Source of the DNA: Streptomyces wuyuanensis | Lineage (GTDB): Bacteria; Actinomycetota; Actinomycetes; Streptomycetales; Streptomycetaceae | Direction of reading: 5' to 3' | DNA length: 64,000 bases | Assembly: GCF_900103455.1 (NCBI RefSeq) | Contig: NZ_FNHI01000004.1 | Location: 1-64,000, forward strand | In this document: positions 49,669-59,181 of the stretch, one piece after another | How positions within the stretch are numbered: position 1 is the first letter of the stretch | How the letters are laid out: every line of letters begins with the position of its first letter | The notes under the pieces: model-generated | Databases searched by the model: none | What the model was told of the DNA's origin: nothing | Seen by the model: only the letters and a program-made list of their open reading frames with translations | Made by a program: the position numbers and the translations under genes

Positions 49669-50102
49669 CCGTGCCTCCTCATGGGAAGTGCGCTCTGGAC
49701 TCTCATGATCACCCCTACAGGGCTTCATGGCCACCCATTCGACAAGGTCCGTACGACGAGCTTTGACCGTCGTACGCGCCCGAGCGCGACCGGAATGCGT
49801 CATTCCGGCGGCGGCCGCGAGGGAACTCCGGCGGCCCGGAGGCCGAAATTCCAGGTCAGGGGCGCCCTCGCCCGCACCGCTCGCCCGTGCGGGTGGCGGA
49901 CCGTTTCGGCGCACCGCCACGCCGCGGTACGAGACGCACTCACTCAGATGAAGGATCACGCGTGAGCCGAATGATCCATACGGAGTGGATCAGTCCGGAT
50001 CGATCTTCCCGGACGGGGGCACTCGGCAGGCGCGGGAAGCAGCCCGGCCGGTCGCCGAGCCGCCTCTGGAGCCGTCCGGCCGCCGATCCCGCCGCGCAGC
50101 CC
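49669..50102. promoter_or_regulatory. gbn upstream region with GATC cluster
   Basis: This 434-bp gap has no supported gene. Five GATC sites fall within 52 bp (49954, 49973, 49988, 49998, 50002), with a sixth at about 50084 and one at 49707 within TGATCA, 39 bp before the gbn start. GATC is Gbn's core target, so this may be an autoregulatory or nucleation region. Confidence 0.6.
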
Positions 50103-51701
50103 TCAGGCCAGGGAGACGAGATCCGCGTAGTCCGCGCCCCACAGGTCCTCGACCCCGTCCGGCAGCAGAATGATCCGCTCCGGCTGCAGGGCCTCGACCG
50201 CGCCCTCGTCGTGGGTCACCAGGACGACGGCGCCCTTGTAGGTGCGCAGGGCGCCGAGGATCTCCTCGCGGCTGGCCGGGTCGAGGTTGTTCGTCGGCTC
50301 GTCGAGCAGCAGGACGTTCGCCGAGGAGACGACCAGCGTGGCCAGTGCCAGCCGGGTCTTCTCCCCGCCGGAGAGCACGCCGGCCGGCTTGTCGACGTCG
50401 TCGCCGGAGAACAGGAACGACCCCAGCACCTTGCGGACCTCGACGAGGTCGAGATCGGGCGCGGCGGAGCGCATGTTCTCCAGGACCGTGCGGTCCGGGT
50501 CGAGCGTCTCGTGCTCCTGGGCGTAGTAGCCCAGCTTCAGCCCGTGGCCTTCCAGGACCTCGCCGGTGTCGGGCCTCTCCACCCCGCCGAGGAGCCGCAG
50601 CAGGGTGGTCTTGCCGGCGCCGTTGAGGCCGAGCACGACCACGCGGGAGCCCTTGTCGATGGCCAGGTCGACATCGGTGAAGATCTCGAGCGAGCCGTAG
50701 GACTTGGACAGCCCCTCGGCCGTCAGCGGGGTCTTTCCGCAGGGCGCCGGCTCGGGGAAGCGCAGCTTCGCGACCTTGTCGGAGAGGCGCACGTCCTCCA
50801 GGCCCGCCAGCAGCCGCTCGGCTCGGCGGGCCATGTTCTGCGCGGCGACGGTCTTGGTGGCCTTGGCGCGCATCTTGTCGGCCTGGGCGTTGAGCGCGGC
50901 GGCCTTCTTCTCCGCGTTCTGGCGCTCGCGCTTGCGGCGCTTCTCGTCCGCCTCGCGCTGCTGCTGGTAGAGCTTCCAGCCCATGTTGTAGACGTCGATC
51001 GTGGACCGGTTGGCGTCCAGGTAGAAGACCTTGTTGACGACGGTCTCCACGAGGTCGACGTCGTGGGAGATGACGACGAAACCGCCACGGTAGGTCTTCA
51101 GGTACTCGCGCAGCCAGACGATCGAGTCGGCGTCGAGGTGGTTCGTGGGCTCGTCGAGCAGGAGCGTGTCGGCGTCCGAGAACAGGATCCGGGCGAGCTC
51201 GACGCGGCGGCGCTGGCCACCGGAGAGCGTGTGCAGCGGCTGGCCGAGGACCCGGTCGGGCAGGTTGAGCGCGGCGGCGATCGTGGCGGCCTCGGACTCG
51301 GCGGCGTACCCGCCCTTCGTCAGGAACTCGGTCTCCTGGCGCTCGTACTGCCTGAGCGCCTTCTCGCGGGTGGCGCCCTGGCCGGTGGCGATGCGGTGCT
51401 CGTTCTCGCGCATCTTGCGGATCAGGACGTCGAGGCCGCGCGCGGAGAGGATGCGGTCGCGGGCGAACACGTCCAGGTCGCCGGTGCGCGGGTCCTGCGG
51501 CAGATAGCCGACCGGGCCGGAACGGGCGACCTGGCCGGCGGCGGGGATGCCCTCGCCGGCGAGACACTTGGTGAGGGTCGTCTTGCCCGCTCCGTTGCGG
51601 CCGACCAGGCCGATCCGGTCGCCCTTGGCGATGCGGAAGGTGGCGGACTCGATGAGGACGCGGGCGCCGGCACGCAACTCGATGCCGGAAGCGGTGATCA
51701 C
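50103..51701 (-). CDS. ABC-F family ATPase
   Basis: This 532-residue soluble protein has two ABC ATPase domains joined by a charged P-site-tip linker (about 245-290: READEKRRKRERQNAEKKAAA). Walker A motifs are GRNGAGKTTL and GLNGAGKTTL, signatures LSGGQRRRV and LSGGEKTRL, and Walker B LLLDEPTNHLD and LLLDEPTNNLD. ABC-F proteins act on ribosomes in translation or antibiotic resistance. The linker is of the general EttA/YjjK-like housekeeping type rather than a long resistance tip. The start is GTG at 51701, eight bases after GGAG. Confidence 0.93.
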   Translation of the reverse strand: MITASGIELRAGARVLIESATFRIAKGDRIGLVGRNGAGKTTLTKCLAGEGIPAAGQVARSGPVGYLPQDPRTGDLDVFARDRILSARGLDVLIRKMRENEHRIATGQGATREKALRQYERQETEFLTKGGYAAESEAATIAAALNLPDRVLGQPLHTLSGGQRRRVELARILFSDADTLLLDEPTNHLDADSIVWLREYLKTYRGGFVVISHDVDLVETVVNKVFYLDANRSTIDVYNMGWKLYQQQREADEKRRKRERQNAEKKAAALNAQADKMRAKATKTVAAQNMARRAERLLAGLEDVRLSDKVAKLRFPEPAPCGKTPLTAEGLSKSYGSLEIFTDVDLAIDKGSRVVVLGLNGAGKTTLLRLLGGVERPDTGEVLEGHGLKLGYYAQEHETLDPDRTVLENMRSAAPDLDLVEVRKVLGSFLFSGDDVDKPAGVLSGGEKTRLALATLVVSSANVLLLDEPTNNLDPASREEILGALRTYKGAVVLVTHDEGAVEALQPERIILLPDGVEDLWGADYADLVSLA

Positions 51702-52066
51702 GGAAAGACTCCAGGACGGATGGACGACGGAAGGACGACGGGGCGTGCGGAGGCTTCGACGCCGTCTAATCCATGAGGAGAATTGCCATACGGCCAGTCT
51801 ACCGGGCCCCGGCAACCGGATTTCTGTGGCGCCCGCCACGGCGCGGAGGTGCCCGGGCGCACTGCGGGCGGGAGTTCGGGCGGCCAGGGCGCGGAGCCGG
51901 CGGTCGGCCGGGCGGCGACGGAACCGCCGGGGGCAGCGTGCCGGCGTCCGGCAGGGGCGCGGGGCCCAACGGGGGACGCGGGCAGGTGCCGGGGCACGGC
52001 GGCCGGGGGTCCCGGCACAGGCGATCAAAACGGGCGGGGGGCACCGTACTGATCGATACTCGGGTC
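51702..52066. other. Divergent intergenic region, ABC-F / zinc peptidase
   Basis: This 365-bp stretch lacks any supported gene. On the plus strand GATACT (52054-52059) lies 7 bp before the peptidase ATG, so that message may be leaderless. I found no convincing -35 for either direction. Confidence 0.4.
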
Positions 52067-52957
52067 ATGCAGTTCGACGACGACGCCGACCTGGACACCT
52101 CGGAGGTCCAGGATGTGCGCCGCAGCCGCGTCCCCGGCGGGAGAGCGACCGTCGGCGGCGGCATCGCCGGTCTTCTGGCCCTGATCCTGGGCCTGTTCTT
52201 CGGTGTCGGCCCCGAGCAGCTCGGGCTCACGGAGGACGGCACCGCCCCCGAGCAGACGTCCGAGTCCGCCGCCCAGGTGGCGCAGACCTGCCGCAAGGGC
52301 TCCGACGCGAACACCCGCGAGGACTGCCGGATCGTCGCCGTGGTCAACAGCCTGCAGGACTTCTGGCGGGCCGAGTACACGAGGCGCGGCGGCCGCTACA
52401 CGGACGCCTCGACCGTGCTCTTCACCGGCCGGGTCGCCACGGCGTGCGGGACGGCGACCTCCGCGGTGGGGCCCTTCTACTGCCCGGCCGACCGGAAGGT
52501 CTATCTGGACCTCGGCTTCTTCGACGAGCTGCGCAACCGGTTCGGGGCGACCGGCGGCCCGTTCGCCCAGGCGTACGTCGTGGCGCACGAGTACGGCCAC
52601 CACATCCAGAACCAGATGGGCACCCTCGCCCGTGCCCAGGACCAGCGGCAGGGCGAGGGCAGCAACGCGGTGCGCGTGGAACTGCAGGCGGACTGCTACG
52701 CCGGGGTGTGGGCGCGGCACGCGACGGCCACGCCGGACGACAGGACCGGACGGCCGCTGCTGACCCGGCTCACGGACGAGGACATCCGCGACGGGCTCGA
52801 CGCGGCCGCCGCGGTGGGCGACGACCGGATCCAGGAGCGGATCCAGGGCCGGGTCACCCCGGAGACCTGGACGCACGGCTCGGCCGCCCAGCGCCAGCAG
52901 TGGTTCTACCAGGGCTACCGCACCGGTGACATGGCCCGGTGCAACACCTTCCGCTGA
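52067..52957 (+). CDS. Neutral zinc metallopeptidase (KPN_02809/YpfJ family)
   Basis: This 296-residue protein has a polar N-terminus, one membrane helix ([20 protein letters not shown], about 25-45), then the peptidase domain with zinc motif [15 protein letters not shown] and the later [15 protein letters not shown], which gives the third ligand. Two cysteine pairs (TCRKG...EDCR, ACGT...YCPAD) suggest disulfides outside the membrane. The start is ATG at 52067. Physiological substrates are unknown. Confidence 0.9.
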   Translation: MQFDDDADLDTSEVQDVRRSRVPGGRATVGGGIAGLLALILGLFFGVGPEQLGLTEDGTAPEQTSESAAQVAQTCRKGSDANTREDCRIVAVVNSLQDFWRAEYTRRGGRYTDASTVLFTGRVATACGTATSAVGPFYCPADRKVYLDLGFFDELRNRFGATGGPFAQAYVVAHEYGHHIQNQMGTLARAQDQRQGEGSNAVRVELQADCYAGVWARHATATPDDRTGRPLLTRLTDEDIRDGLDAAAAVGDDRIQERIQGRVTPETWTHGSAAQRQQWFYQGYRTGDMARCNTFR

Positions 52958-53066
52958 ACGTCCCGGCGGCTGCCGGGCGATGTCGGTGCCCCCTGCCAGA
53001 CTGAGACGCGGGTCACATCCCACCGTCCATGAGAAGACCGCCGAGAAGCGGTGAAGAGGAGAGGGG

Positions 53067-53480
53067 GTGGTCGGCGTGGCGGAGGCACCGAGCATCTGCC
53101 CCACGCTGCTCTACCGGGACGCAAGGGCCGCCATCAAGCAGCTCACCGAGGCCTTCGGCTTCACCCGGAGCGCGGTGTACGAGGGCGAGGACGGCGCGGT
53201 GGCGCATGCCGAGCTGGCCTACGGGAACGGGGTGGTGATGCTGGGCAGCAAGGGCACGGGCAGCGAGTTCGACAGAGTCATGGCGTCCTCGGGCCCGGCC
53301 GGGGTCTTCGTCCACGTGGACGACGCGGACGCGCACCACGACCGGGCGGTGGAGCACGGGGTGGAGATCCTGATGCCGCCCACCGACCAGGAGTACGGCG
53401 CCCGCGACTACATGGCCCGCGATCTGGAGGGGAACGTCTGGAGCTTCGGCACGTACCGGCCCGGGGCCGGGGAGTCCTGA
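53067..53480 (+). CDS. VOC/glyoxalase-fold protein (PhnB-like)
   Basis: This 137-residue protein has paired beta-alpha-beta repeats of the VOC superfamily: CPTLLYRDARAAIKQLTEAFGFTRSAVYEG, AHAELAYGNGVVMLGS, GVFVHVDDADAHHDRAVEHGVEILMPPTDQEYGARDYMARDLEGNVWSFGTYRP. Members bind metal or small ligands and include antibiotic-binding and glyoxalase enzymes; the ligand here is not clear. The start is GTG at 53067 after GAGGAGAG; GTG 53076 is possible. Confidence 0.88.
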   Translation: MVGVAEAPSICPTLLYRDARAAIKQLTEAFGFTRSAVYEGEDGAVAHAELAYGNGVVMLGSKGTGSEFDRVMASSGPAGVFVHVDDADAHHDRAVEHGVEILMPPTDQEYGARDYMARDLEGNVWSFGTYRPGAGES

Positions 53481-53532
53481 GGGCCGCCGCGGCCGCGTCC
53501 CCCTCCCCGCACGGCGGCTCGGGCGACCGCGG

Positions 53533-54894
53533 TCACGCGCCTCCGGTGTGCACCTGGAAGGCCGCCCGCCGGACGGCCTTCGCCAGGGCCGGGTCGGGGT
53601 GCGCGGCCGCGAGGGCGACCAGGACCTGCACGGTGCGCGGATGGCCCACGGCCCTGACCTCGTCGAGCAGGGCGGGGACGGTGCCCTGCACCGCCGAGTC
53701 CAGATGGCGCACCAGCAGGGCGCTCTCGCCGTGGTCCGCGACGGCGGCTGCGGTGTCCACCCAGAGCCAGGTCGCCTCCTCCCGGGTGAGTACCTCGGCG
53801 GTGTCCTCGGGGTCGGCTCCTTCGTACTCGGCCAGCCACAGCAGGGCGTACGGGCGCAGCGAGGGCTCCTCCGCCGCCGCACGGACATCTGCCTCGGCGG
53901 CGGCTCCGACGACGCGGAGGGCTTCGAAGGCCAGTCCGCGCAGCAGGGCGTCCTCGCCCCGGGCGGCGGCGACGAGTTCGGTGACCGCGCTGGAGACGGA
54001 ACGGGCCGCGAGCCAGGCCCGGTACTCGGCGCGGGCGGGGCCCGGGCTGAGCCGGGCGCAGCCCCTCAGCATCTCCTCGGCGGACTGCTCGATGTGGCCC
54101 GCGGGGCTCTGCGCGGCGACGCAGATCTGCTCGAGCTTGACCCACACGGCCCAGTTGCCGAGCGGGGTGAGGGTGGCGTGGCCCTCGCCGAGGGTCAGCG
54201 CGCCGACGGCCGCAAGGCCCTCCATGGCCCAGTCGAGCAGCGCGGGGAGAACGGTCTCCGGCGGGCCGGCGGGGGCGGCGGGGTCGGGCTCGGGCCCGTA
54301 GGGCACCTCGCAGCGCTCCTCGCGCAGTTCCGCCACCCGCTGCTGGAGCAGGTCCAGCAGCACGGGCAGGAGCACCGGCCCGGCGGAGAGCTGGAGGAGG
54401 GAGAGCACCTGCGGGACGGCCTCCACGGCCTCGGCGACCGCGGCGGGCACCACGTCCGCGGGGGCGGGGTGCACGAGGGGCCATGCGTCGAACAGCGCGA
54501 CCCAGCCGCGCAGGACGGCGCTGTCGTCGCGGTCCCAGGCGTTCAGCCGCCAGCCGGGACGCGCCGTGCCCGCATGCAGTTCCACGAGCCCGGCGAGCCG
54601 GGCGCGGTCCCAGCCCGCGTGGACCTGTCCCGGTGTCAGCCGCAGGTCCTCGGCGGCCCGTTCCCGCTCGGCCGCGCTGCCCTCCGCGTGGTGGGCGGCC
54701 GCCCAGCGGGCGATGCGCACCGCGTCGGCGAGTACCTCGCGTGCCTGGCCGGCCAGCTCCGCGGTCGGCGGTGTGCCCTCGGGCGGGCGCGGAGCGGGGC
54801 GCGTGCGCCGGTTCGTCACGGCGCGGCGGGCCGTGGCGGTGGGCCGTGGGCGGACAAGTCGGAGCCTGGAGTCGCGCAGGTTACGGGACGTCAC
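53533..54894 (-). CDS. Conserved hypothetical protein, helical, 453 aa
   Basis: This soluble protein is largely alpha-helical with many Ala/Leu/Glu. Its N-terminus is basic (RDSRLRLVRPRPTATARRAVTNRRTR), followed by a helix-turn-helix-like segment (AAERERAAEDLRLTPGQVHAGWDRARLAGLVEL) and later HEAT-like repeats (EDALLRGLAFEALRVVGAAAEADVRAAA; TVPALLDEVRAVGHPRTVQVLVALAA). I recognise no named family. The start is GTG at 54894; the ribosome site is weak, so the first 30 residues are uncertain. Confidence 0.75.
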   Translation of the reverse strand: MTSRNLRDSRLRLVRPRPTATARRAVTNRRTRPAPRPPEGTPPTAELAGQAREVLADAVRIARWAAAHHAEGSAAERERAAEDLRLTPGQVHAGWDRARLAGLVELHAGTARPGWRLNAWDRDDSAVLRGWVALFDAWPLVHPAPADVVPAAVAEAVEAVPQVLSLLQLSAGPVLLPVLLDLLQQRVAELREERCEVPYGPEPDPAAPAGPPETVLPALLDWAMEGLAAVGALTLGEGHATLTPLGNWAVWVKLEQICVAAQSPAGHIEQSAEEMLRGCARLSPGPARAEYRAWLAARSVSSAVTELVAAARGEDALLRGLAFEALRVVGAAAEADVRAAAEEPSLRPYALLWLAEYEGADPEDTAEVLTREEATWLWVDTAAAVADHGESALLVRHLDSAVQGTVPALLDEVRAVGHPRTVQVLVALAAAHPDPALAKAVRRAAFQVHTGGA

Positions 54895-55094
54895 GGGGAG
54901 CAGTCTCCCCGCTGTCGGCCCGAAAGCCCAATCGGAATGGGGGAACCGGTGCCGAGCGGTCGGCGCGGGGCCCTTGCCGGTGCTCGGACCGGGCCGCCGG
55001 GCTGCCGGCCGTCGCCTGGAACTCCCGCCCCGCGGCCTCCGGGCGGACGGCGCCGCGGGGCGGACGCGGGGCGCCGACCCCGCGGGGACAGCCC

Positions 55095-56222
55095 TCAGAG
55101 CAGTGGTGTGAGGAAGCGCCGGAGGGCTTCCTCGTAGCGGGCCGGGTCGGCGTTCCACATGGCCGCGTGCGGGGCGTGCGGCACGGTCTGCAGGCTGACC
55201 AGATCGGGCCGCCGGGCCGCCAGTTCCCGGGACGGGCCCCAGGGCGAGATGGTGTCGTCCGGGCCGTGGAAGATCAAGGTGGGCACGCGCAGGGCGTCCG
55301 GGTCGGCGGCCGCCCTCAGCCGGTCGCCGTGGAGTCCGGTACGCCCCTGTGCGGCGCGTACGGCGAGCGGCAGCAGGGGTGTCGGCATCCGGCGGGCGGC
55401 GGCGAGGGAGCGCAGGGTGGTCTCCCAGTCGAGGACCGGGGAGTCCAGTACGAGGCCGGCGACCCTCTCGCGCAGTGCGGAGTTGGCGGCGGCGTGCAGG
55501 GCCATGGACGCGCCCGTGGACCAGCCGTGCAGGATCACGCGGTCGGCGCCGCCGCGGACCGCGAAGCGCACGGCGGCGTCGAGGTCGCGCCACTCGGAGT
55601 CGCCGAGGTGGCCGAGGCCGTCGGGGGACGCGGGCGCGCCGGGGTCGCCGCGGTAGGCGGGCGCCAGCACCGGGAGGCGCTGATCGGTGAGGAACGGCAT
55701 GAGGTTCATGGTGAGTTCGCGCGTGGTGCCCAGGCCGTGCACCACGATGACCCAGGTGGAGCGGGGGCCGGAGACGAACCAGCCGGGGAGGGTCCCGAGT
55801 TCGCCGGGGATGTCCACGTCCTCGTAGTCGATGCCGAGTGCACTGCCCGGGTCGCCCACGTGCAGCTGCGGGGTGAATCGCAGCTTGGTGCCGGTGTCGA
55901 GGCTGCCGAGCTCGACCCGCTCCAGCCGGCGCACCACGCTGTCCGCCGCGTGCGGCACCTGGTCCAGCACGGGGCCGGCGACGGCGTGCACCTCGTGTCC
56001 GCAGAGCCCGTACGTGCCGGGGCGCAGGGAGACGAGGCTGCGGGTGAGGGTGATCCGGCCGGGCCCGGTGCCGTGGACGGTGAGCCGCCCCTCACCCGGC
56101 AGGGGCCGTCCGGTGGGAGCTCTCAGCGCGGCGTCGCTGGCGTACCGGCCGGCCGCGAACGCGGCCGCGCCGAGACCGATCAGAGTGGTGACGGCCGCTG
56201 CCGTCGCTGTTGCCGGGCGCAC
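55095..56222 (-). CDS. Alpha/beta-fold hydrolase, membrane-anchored
   Basis: This 375-residue protein has an N-terminal signal or anchor helix (ATATAAAVTTLIGLGAAAFAAGRYA), an all-beta region (about 45-130), and an alpha/beta hydrolase domain with nucleophile GWSTGASMALH, acid HGPDDTISP and His in PHAPHAAMW. The oxyanion HGLG motif is IVVHGLGTTREL. It is probably an esterase or amidase outside the membrane. The start is GTG at 56222; longer frames are not family-like. Confidence 0.88.
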   Translation of the reverse strand: MRPATATAAAVTTLIGLGAAAFAAGRYASDAALRAPTGRPLPGEGRLTVHGTGPGRITLTRSLVSLRPGTYGLCGHEVHAVAGPVLDQVPHAADSVVRRLERVELGSLDTGTKLRFTPQLHVGDPGSALGIDYEDVDIPGELGTLPGWFVSGPRSTWVIVVHGLGTTRELTMNLMPFLTDQRLPVLAPAYRGDPGAPASPDGLGHLGDSEWRDLDAAVRFAVRGGADRVILHGWSTGASMALHAAANSALRERVAGLVLDSPVLDWETTLRSLAAARRMPTPLLPLAVRAAQGRTGLHGDRLRAAADPDALRVPTLIFHGPDDTISPWGPSRELAARRPDLVSLQTVPHAPHAAMWNADPARYEEALRRFLTPLL

Positions 56223-56281
56223 CGTTCCAGTGTGGTGAGGTCCGTGCCGGGGTGCCAGTGGACCGGGCGGCGGGGGTGACG

Positions 56282-56953
56282 TCAGCGGGACTGGCCGTAG
56301 CCGCGGAGCTTCTCGGCGACCTCGTCGAGCTGCGGCTCGGAGAGCAGGGTGGGTGCGCGCCCGGGGACCGAGCCGGCGGCGAGCCAGAGGCGGCACATCC
56401 ACTCGAGCTGGGCGGTGCGGTCGAAGGCCTGGTCGAGCGAGGTTCCGTAGGTGACCGCTCCGTGGTTGCGCAGCAGGCAGCCGGTCCGGTCCTCCAGGGC
56501 CCGGAGCATGTTCGCGGCCAGCTCGTCGGTCCCGTACAGGGCGTAGGGGGCGACGCGGACGGGGCCGCCGAGGGCCGCCGCCATGTAGTGGATCAGCGGC
56601 AGTTCGTCGACGAGCGTGGAGACGGCGGTGGCGTGCACGGCGTGGGTGTGGACGACGGCCACCGCGTCGGTGGTGCGGTGGATCGCGAGGTGCATCGGGA
56701 GCTCGCTGGTCGGCGTGAGCTCGCCGAGGACCTGCCGGCCGTCGAGGCGGACGCCGACGGCGTCCGCGGCGGTGAGCCGGTCGTAGTGCACCCCGCTGGG
56801 CGTGACCAGCACGAGGTCGCCTGCGCCGCCGCGCACGCGTACGGAGACGTTGCCCGAGGTCCCGACGACGAGGCCGTCCGTGACGGTTCTGCGGGCGGTG
56901 GCCACGAGGTCCGACCAGGCCCGGGATATCGCTTCCTGTTCCGTTTCCGTCAT
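56282..56953 (-). CDS. Class II aldolase/adducin family protein
   Basis: This 223-residue protein has the family metal site and loops: VVGTSGNVSVR, TPSGVHYDRL, ELPMHLAIHRTTDAVAVVHTHAVHATAVS, and LLRNHGAVTYG. Relatives include fuculose-1-phosphate aldolase, ribulose-5-phosphate 4-epimerase and methylthioribulose-1-phosphate dehydratase. The exact reaction is not known. The start is ATG at 56953. It diverges from the phosphate transporter gene. Confidence 0.9.
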   Translation of the reverse strand: MTETEQEAISRAWSDLVATARRTVTDGLVVGTSGNVSVRVRGGAGDLVLVTPSGVHYDRLTAADAVGVRLDGRQVLGELTPTSELPMHLAIHRTTDAVAVVHTHAVHATAVSTLVDELPLIHYMAAALGGPVRVAPYALYGTDELAANMLRALEDRTGCLLRNHGAVTYGTSLDQAFDRTAQLEWMCRLWLAAGSVPGRAPTLLSEPQLDEVAEKLRGYGQSR

Positions 56954-57348
56954 GCGGGCGATCGTGTCAGCCGGAGGCGGTGGGACGGGCGGCGGGGGCG
57001 GATGCCGGGGCCCCGCGGCGCGGTGACCGGACCCGGCCGGGCGGGTCCGGTGGCGGAAAGTCCCGAGTGACCAGAATCTCTTCTGATGTTCACCCAGACG
57101 ACGGAAATTGATCACGCAGCGGCCACTGCACGACCACCCGAGACCGGTAGAGGCCCGAGTTTTGGCCGATTCTGAACGGTCAGGACCAGCTCCAAGGGTT
57201 GCCGGTGCGTCGCCGAAGACATAAACGGAGGGATCGCACCCCACTTGGGGACACTGCAAAGCCCGCCCCAGTTCACCTTCCGTTCACTCAGAAACCCTAC
57301 GTTCACCCGAGCCACTGACATCCGAACGATTGCCTGGGTACCCGGTAA
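56954..57348. other. Divergent intergenic region, aldolase / pitH2
   Basis: This 395-bp region holds the PhoP-type repeats (57088-57311) described separately. No gene is supported. The remainder shows no other clear element. Confidence 0.6.
57088..57311 (+). promoter_or_regulatory. PhoP-type direct repeats (PHO box) upstream of pitH2
   Basis: Streptomyces PhoP binds 11-nt repeats beginning GTTCAC. Here GTTCACCTTCC (57271-57281) and GTTCACTCAGA (57282-57292) are directly adjacent, GTTCACCCGAG follows at 57301-57311, and GTTCACCCAGA lies farther up at 57088-57098. The site is 38-78 bp before the pitH2 start. Confidence 0.78.
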
Positions 57349-58605
57349 ATGGAGCACATCACCCTGCTGCTCGCGATTGTCGTCGTGACAGCACTCGTGT
57401 TCGATTTCACGAACGGCTTCCACGACACCGCCAACGCCATGGCGACGACCATCTCGACGGGTGCGATGAGACCGAAGGCAGCAGTGGCGATGTCCGCCGT
57501 GCTGAACCTGGTCGGCGCGTTCCTCTCCGTCGAGGTCGCCAAGACGATCTCGGGCGGCATCATCAACGAAGAGGGCATCCGCACAGAAGTGATCTTCGCC
57601 GCGCTCGTCGGCGCGATCCTCTGGAACCTGCTGACCTGGCTGCTGGGCCTGCCGTCCAGCTCCTCCCACGCCCTCTTCGGCGGCCTCATCGGCGCCGCCG
57701 TGATGTCCGCCGGCTTCTCGGCCGTCGACGGCGGCACGATCGTCACCAAGGTCCTGATCCCGGCCGTCGCTGCTCCGGTCGTCGCCGGCCTCGCCGCACT
57801 GGTCGCCACCAGGCTGACGTACCGGATCGGTGGCACGGCCGAGAACAAGGCCACGTCCAAGGGCTACCGCGCCGGCCAGATCGCCTCCGCCGGCCTGGTG
57901 TCCCTCGCCCACGGCACCAACGACGCGCAGAAGACCATGGGTGTCATCACCCTGGCGCTCGTCACCGGTGGCGTCCTGGCACCCGGCTCGAACCCCCCGA
58001 TGTGGGTCATCGTCTCCGCCGGTGTCGCGATCGCGCTCGGCACCTACCTGGGCGGCTGGCGCATCATCCGCACGATGGGCAAGGGCCTGACCGACCTCCA
58101 GCCGCAGCAGGGCTTCGCCGCCCAGACCAGCGCCGCGACGGTCATCCTGGCCTCCTCCAACCTCGGCTTCTCGCTCTCCACCACCCAGTCCTGCTCGGGT
58201 GCCGTCATGGGCGCGGGTCTCGGCCGCAAGGGCGGTGTGGTCCGCTGGTCCACCGCGACCCGGATGTTCGTCGCCTGGGGCCTGACCCTGCCCGCCGCCG
58301 GCCTGGTCGCCGCGGCCGCGGAGTTCCTGACCAAGCAGGGCCCCTGGGGCATCGCCGCCGTGGCCGTGCTGCTCGTCGCGGGCTCCGGAGCCATCTGGGT
58401 GATCTCCCGCCGCAAGCCGGTCGACCACACCAACGTCACGGATGACGAGATCGAGCCCGCGGGCGTCGTCACCACCGCCATCGCGGCCGTCTCCCCGCCC
58501 CCGATCGGGGTCGCCGAGAACGTGGTGGCCGAGTCCGAGGCGCTGAAGGCCACCGTCCCGGCCCCGGCCCCCGAGTCCACTCCGGCGCCCGCCGCCACGG
58601 TGTAA
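57349..58605 (+). CDS. pitH2: Low-affinity inorganic phosphate transporter (PiT)
   Basis: This 418-residue PiT-family permease has about 10 membrane helices and both family repeats: [23 protein letters not shown] and [15 protein letters not shown], with the linker [18 protein letters not shown]. It imports phosphate, probably as a metal-phosphate complex with H+. The C-terminal 60 residues are Pro/Ala-rich. The start is ATG at 57349. PhoP boxes upstream match its recalled S. coelicolor counterpart pitH2 (SCO1845). A small membrane-protein gene follows 12 bp on. Confidence 0.93.
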   Translation: MEHITLLLAIVVVTALVFDFTNGFHDTANAMATTISTGAMRPKAAVAMSAVLNLVGAFLSVEVAKTISGGIINEEGIRTEVIFAALVGAILWNLLTWLLGLPSSSSHALFGGLIGAAVMSAGFSAVDGGTIVTKVLIPAVAAPVVAGLAALVATRLTYRIGGTAENKATSKGYRAGQIASAGLVSLAHGTNDAQKTMGVITLALVTGGVLAPGSNPPMWVIVSAGVAIALGTYLGGWRIIRTMGKGLTDLQPQQGFAAQTSAATVILASSNLGFSLSTTQSCSGAVMGAGLGRKGGVVRWSTATRMFVAWGLTLPAAGLVAAAAEFLTKQGPWGIAAVAVLLVAGSGAIWVISRRKPVDHTNVTDDEIEPAGVVTTAIAAVSPPPIGVAENVVAESEALKATVPAPAPESTPAPAATV

Positions 58606-58617
58606 GGAAAGAACAGA

Positions 58618-58839
58618 ATGAAGATCGACTGGGCAGCTCTGGGCTCCGTCTTCGGCGTGAGCCTCGTCGTGACCGTCGCCCTGGTGGGCCTGTTCACCCT
58701 GGGCGTCGCGGGCCTCTCCAAGCAGGAGGCCGCGGCCGCGCAGGGAGGCTCCGCCGGCCTCGCCCGCACGGGTGCGTACGCCTGCTTCGCGCTCTGCGCC
58801 GCCGCGGTGGCCTTCGGGATCTATCTGATCGTGGTCTGA
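58618..58839 (+). CDS. Small membrane protein co-encoded with PiT
   Basis: This 73-residue protein has two membrane helices ([26 protein letters not shown] and [19 protein letters not shown]) with a short polar loop. It lies 12 bp after pitH2, with AAGGAAAG as ribosome site, so it belongs to the PhoP-controlled unit. Function is unknown; a transporter helper is likely. Confidence 0.82.
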   Translation: MKIDWAALGSVFGVSLVVTVALVGLFTLGVAGLSKQEAAAAQGGSAGLARTGAYACFALCAAAVAFGIYLIVV

Positions 58840-58891
58840 CGGCAGCACGGCACGTGCCCGTACGGCACAGCCTCGTACGGCACCTCCTCGC

Positions 58892-58931
58892 ACAGGGGCC
58901 GGGCCCACCTCCGGGTGGGTCCGGCCCCTGT
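58892..58931 (+). terminator. Terminator of the pitH2 unit
   Basis: An 18-bp stem (58892-58909 with 58914-58931, one G-T pair) closes on TCCG. Confidence 0.82.
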
Positions 58932-58979
58932 CGTGCACGGCCCCGGACGCGCCCATGTGGGCCTCCGCACACTGTCCCG

Positions 58980-59181
58980 TCGCAGGTCAAGGGCGAGTTG
59001 ACGGGCGTTCGGGGCCCGTGGTGGACTTCCGGAGCCATTTACGGCGGCAGAAGAGGAAGCCGGTGCGAATCCGGCGCGGTCCCGCCACTGTCACGGACGC
59101 GCTCCCCCTCACGGAGCGCCCCGGAGCCAGGAACTCTCTCCCGCCGGTCACGTCGAGCCAGGGCGCGGACCCTGAGTGAGG
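58980..59181 (+). promoter_or_regulatory. Cobalamin (AdoCbl) riboswitch leading the cob genes
   Basis: The B12-box core is clear: GAGGAAGCCGGTGCGAATCC then GGCGCGGTCCCGCCACTGT (about 59053-59091), followed by AGCCAGGAACTC near 59125. A small hairpin (CAGGG, 59159-59163, with CCCTG, 59170-59174) lies directly before the ribosome site GAGG (59178-59181) of cobD and may act as the expression platform. The outer limits are approximate. Confidence 0.9.

Noticed and set aside
57112-58956. 614-codon minus-strand frame over pitH2
   Set aside because: Shadow of the PiT gene: Gly/Asp/His-rich, no ribosome site, no family resemblance.
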